This document shows, one piece after another, positions 33,003-34,797 of a stretch of DNA of 34,797 nucleotides. Source of the DNA: SZUA-430 sp964638635 (GTDB lineage: Bacteria; Pseudomonadota; Alphaproteobacteria; Micropepsales; Micropepsaceae); assembly GCA_964638635.1 (NCBI GenBank), contig CAZXAQ010000040.1, forward strand, positions 1 to 34,797. Direction: 5' to 3'. Both the position numbers and the translations under genes were made by a program. The notes under the pieces are model-generated. The model was not told the origin of the DNA. It did not search any database and was given only the letters and a program-made list of their open reading frames with translations. Numbering within the stretch: position 1 is the first letter of the stretch; each line of letters begins with the position of its first letter.

Positions 33003-33914
33003 TTACGGTGCGCTGCCGCGCGGGACGGTGACGAACGGCACGGACGAACCGGGCACGAACGTGGTCGGCAGTTTGCCGTCCCATTTTTCGGCGGCCGTCA
33101 GCGCGACGTAGCCCGGGTTGTCGCGGAGCGCCGCAGCCTTGGCTTGCAGGGCCGCCGCTTCGGCTTCACCGCGCAGGCGGATCGCGTCGGCTTCGGCCTT
33201 GGCCGCGGTCACGCGGGCGGTGGCATCGGCCGTCGCTTGAACGACGACGCGCTCGGCGTCGACCTTCTTCTGCTCCAGCTGCTGGCGTGCCGTCTTCACC
33301 GCGGCTTCGGCGCTGGCCGCTTGTTCGCGCGCATCTTCGTAAGTCTTCGAGAACTGGATGTTCTCGATCTGCACCCCTTCGATGATGAGGCCTGGCGGCA
33401 TGTTTTTGCGGACGCTTTCCTCGATCTCCTCGCCGAGCTTCTGGCGCTGGTTCACGATCTCGGCGGCTTCATAACGGCCGAACACTTCTTTGAAGCGCTT
33501 GTTGATATTCGGCCGGATGATCGTCTCGAGGAAGCCCTGGCCGTAGCGCGAATAGACCTCGATCGCCTTTTTGCTGTCGACGCTGTAGTTGACCGAGACT
33601 TTGTTGTCGGCGGCCTGAATGTCCTTCGAGTAGGAATTCAGCAGTTCGGGGAACGTGAATTTCTGCGTGCGGGTCGGAAGGATGACGACCGACTCCATGA
33701 ACGGGATGACGATGTTGAAGCCGGGGCTCAACGTATCGACGGCCTGACCCCAGCGCAGCTTGACGCCGACCTCGCCTTCATCGATGGGCGTGTAGCTCAT
33801 CCAGATGACGATCGCGACGACGGCGGCGATCACGACGGGGATACTCATAAGGCCGCCGAGACCGCCGGGCAGCTGTGGGCGGTTGCCGGAACGCGACGTG
33901 AAGATGTTCGACAT
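33003..33914 (-). CDS. SPFH/prohibitin-type membrane protein
   Basis: A 303-aa protein from the ATG at 33914, with GAGGAGA upstream. It has a short cytoplasmic N-terminus, one membrane helix (about 23-41), an SPFH/band-7 domain (about 45-215) including DEGEVGVKLRWG and LSPGFNIVIPF, then a long Ala/Glu/Lys-rich coiled coil (about 200-285). Such proteins form large ring or cage assemblies at the membrane and often regulate FtsH-type proteolysis or lipid microdomains. The C-terminal tail ends PFVTVPRGSAP. Which partner it has is not shown by its neighbours. Confidence 0.9.
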   Translation of the reverse strand: MSNIFTSRSGNRPQLPGGLGGLMSIPVVIAAVVAIVIWMSYTPIDEGEVGVKLRWGQAVDTLSPGFNIVIPFMESVVILPTRTQKFTFPELLNSYSKDIQAADNKVSVNYSVDSKKAIEVYSRYGQGFLETIIRPNINKRFKEVFGRYEAAEIVNQRQKLGEEIEESVRKNMPPGLIIEGVQIENIQFSKTYEDAREQAASAEAAVKTARQQLEQKKVDAERVVVQATADATARVTAAKAEADAIRLRGEAEAAALQAKAAALRDNPGYVALTAAEKWDGKLPTTFVPGSSVPFVTVPRGSAP

Positions 33915-34027
33915 GGGATCTCTCCTCGATCTCAATGCCCTTCCCCAGTGGGCCGGATAGGGGCCGTGCATGTGGGGGTCAGGGGGTTCGCATTCAATTG
34001 TGCACGGGAGGGATGAAATGGTTGATA

Positions 34028-34047
34028 ATAGTTGCAATTGAAACTAT
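34028..34047. promoter_or_regulatory. Near-perfect 20-bp palindrome upstream of hpd
   Basis: ATAGTTGCAATTGAAACTAT matches its reverse complement at 18 of 20 positions. It lies 36 bases before the hpd start, where a repressor would cover the promoter. It resembles MarR/HmgR-type sites of tyrosine catabolism, by inference only. The divergent SPFH promoter lies in the same 168-base gap. Confidence 0.6.
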
Positions 34048-34082
34048 GTTGCAGGCGAAGACCGCCTGAAGGGACACGCAAA

Positions 34083-34797
34083 ATGGCCGATTTGTTCGAC
34101 AATCCAATGGGAACGGACGGGTTCGAATTCATCGAATACACCGCTCCCGATACCGCCGCGCTCGGGCGTTATTTCGAGAGCTTGGGTTTCCGCGCGGTTG
34201 CCAAGCACCGTTCGAAGGACGTCACGCTCTACAAGCAGCACGACGTCAACTTCATCGTAAACGCAGAGCCGGAGAGTCACGGCGCGCGGTTCGCGAAGGC
34301 GCATGGGCCGTCGGCGTGCGCGATGGCGTTTCGGGTGAAGGACGCGGGCTTCGCCTACAAGCGCGCGATCGAACTCGGTGCGAAGCCGGCCGCCGGCAAG
34401 GTCGGGCCGATGGAGCTCAACATTCCGGCGATCGAAGGCATCGGCGGGAGTTTGATCTATTTCGTCGATCGGTACGGGCCGGGTCAGGTTTCGATCTACG
34501 ACATCGATTTCGTACCCACGGAGGTGACGCTGGGCTTGCGGCACGAGGGCGTGGGGCTGATCGAAGTCGATCACGTGACCCACAACGTCTATCGCGGCAA
34601 TATGAACGTGTGGGCGGGCTACTATGAGAAGCTCTTCAATTTCCGCGAGATCAAGTACTTCGACATCGAGGGCAAGCTCACCGGGCTGAAGAGCCGGGCG
34701 ATGACGAGCCCGTGCGGGAAGATCCGCATTCCGATCAACGAGAGCGCCGACGACAAGTCGCAGATCGCGGAGTATCTGAACGAGTACAAGGGCGAGG
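34083..34797 (+). CDS. hpd: 4-hydroxyphenylpyruvate dioxygenase, N-terminal part
   Basis: A frame open to the window end (238 codons) from the ATG at 34083, with AAGGGA upstream. HPPD converts 4-hydroxyphenylpyruvate to homogentisate in tyrosine breakdown. The N-terminal VOC domain (about 12-130) is followed by the start of the catalytic domain with VDHVTHNV (His164, the first iron ligand), WAGYYEKLFNF and the SPCGKIRIPINE block. About 130 residues, including the remaining iron ligands, lie beyond the window. A palindrome upstream suggests repression by an unseen regulator. Confidence 0.93.
   Translation, partial: MADLFDNPMGTDGFEFIEYTAPDTAALGRYFESLGFRAVAKHRSKDVTLYKQHDVNFIVNAEPESHGARFAKAHGPSACAMAFRVKDAGFAYKRAIELGAKPAAGKVGPMELNIPAIEGIGGSLIYFVDRYGPGQVSIYDIDFVPTEVTLGLRHEGVGLIEVDHVTHNVYRGNMNVWAGYYEKLFNFREIKYFDIEGKLTGLKSRAMTSPCGKIRIPINESADDKSQIAEYLNEYKGE

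Overview
The window is GC-rich, densely coded chromosomal DNA. It looks alphaproteobacterial because of a CYP153-type P450, a small outer-membrane barrel protein, a Gor-type glutathione reductase, an HPPD gene and GC-rich intergenic palindromes. That placement is an inference, since no marker gene fixes the taxon.

Positions 1-8341: the 3' part of a tRNA-Lys(CUU) is followed by a compact type II secretion (T2SS) operon in the order gspF-H-I-J-K-L-M-N(C-like)-D. Most starts overlap the previous stop by a few bases. The ATPase (gspE) and the major pseudopilin (gspG) are absent here. Positions 8342-9442, on the opposite strand, hold a small exported YD-repeat protein with Ig-like tandem domains, followed by a one-helix membrane protein.

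Positions 9443-24263 are an Rhs polymorphic-toxin island. Rhs1 is full length: Sec signal, transglutaminase-like domain without the catalytic Cys, YD-repeat shell, Rhs core and a GH-E-type HNH/Endo VII nuclease tip. It is followed at once by an Imm33/DUF2185-like immunity gene. Downstream lie a 106-bp rhs scrap cut by an IS element, a 5'-truncated Rhs2 with an unrelated tip and its own likely immunity gene, and a third rhs scrap of about 590 bp that is frameshifted. An approximately 395-bp non-coding repeat, or only its last 17 bp, stands directly upstream of each 5'-truncated rhs piece.

Inside that repeat, and again at 29429-29544, is an array of AACGGAT-type heptamers spaced 11 bp apart, then 31 bp, then 9 bp, ending in a GCAAC-N5-GTTGC hairpin whose loop varies while its stem is invariant. 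This constant geometry at three loci is the least explained structure in the window.

Positions 24460-34797 are ordinary accessory and housekeeping genes: an outer-membrane barrel protein, CYP153 hydroxylase, DUF6265-like protein, PLD-like nuclease, PhyH dioxygenase, a four-unit helical TerB-like protein, glutathione reductase, a VOC protein divergent from a MarR regulator around a palindromic operator, an SPFH/prohibitin-type membrane protein, and the start of hpd (cut by the window end). Two long inverted repeats occupy the gaps.

How the parts may work together: Rhs1 and the small YD/Ig-like protein carry Sec signals and sit beside T2SS genes, so T2SS export of Rhs1 is a reasonable but untested idea. 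The rhs scraps and repeats indicate past exchange of toxin tips by recombination.
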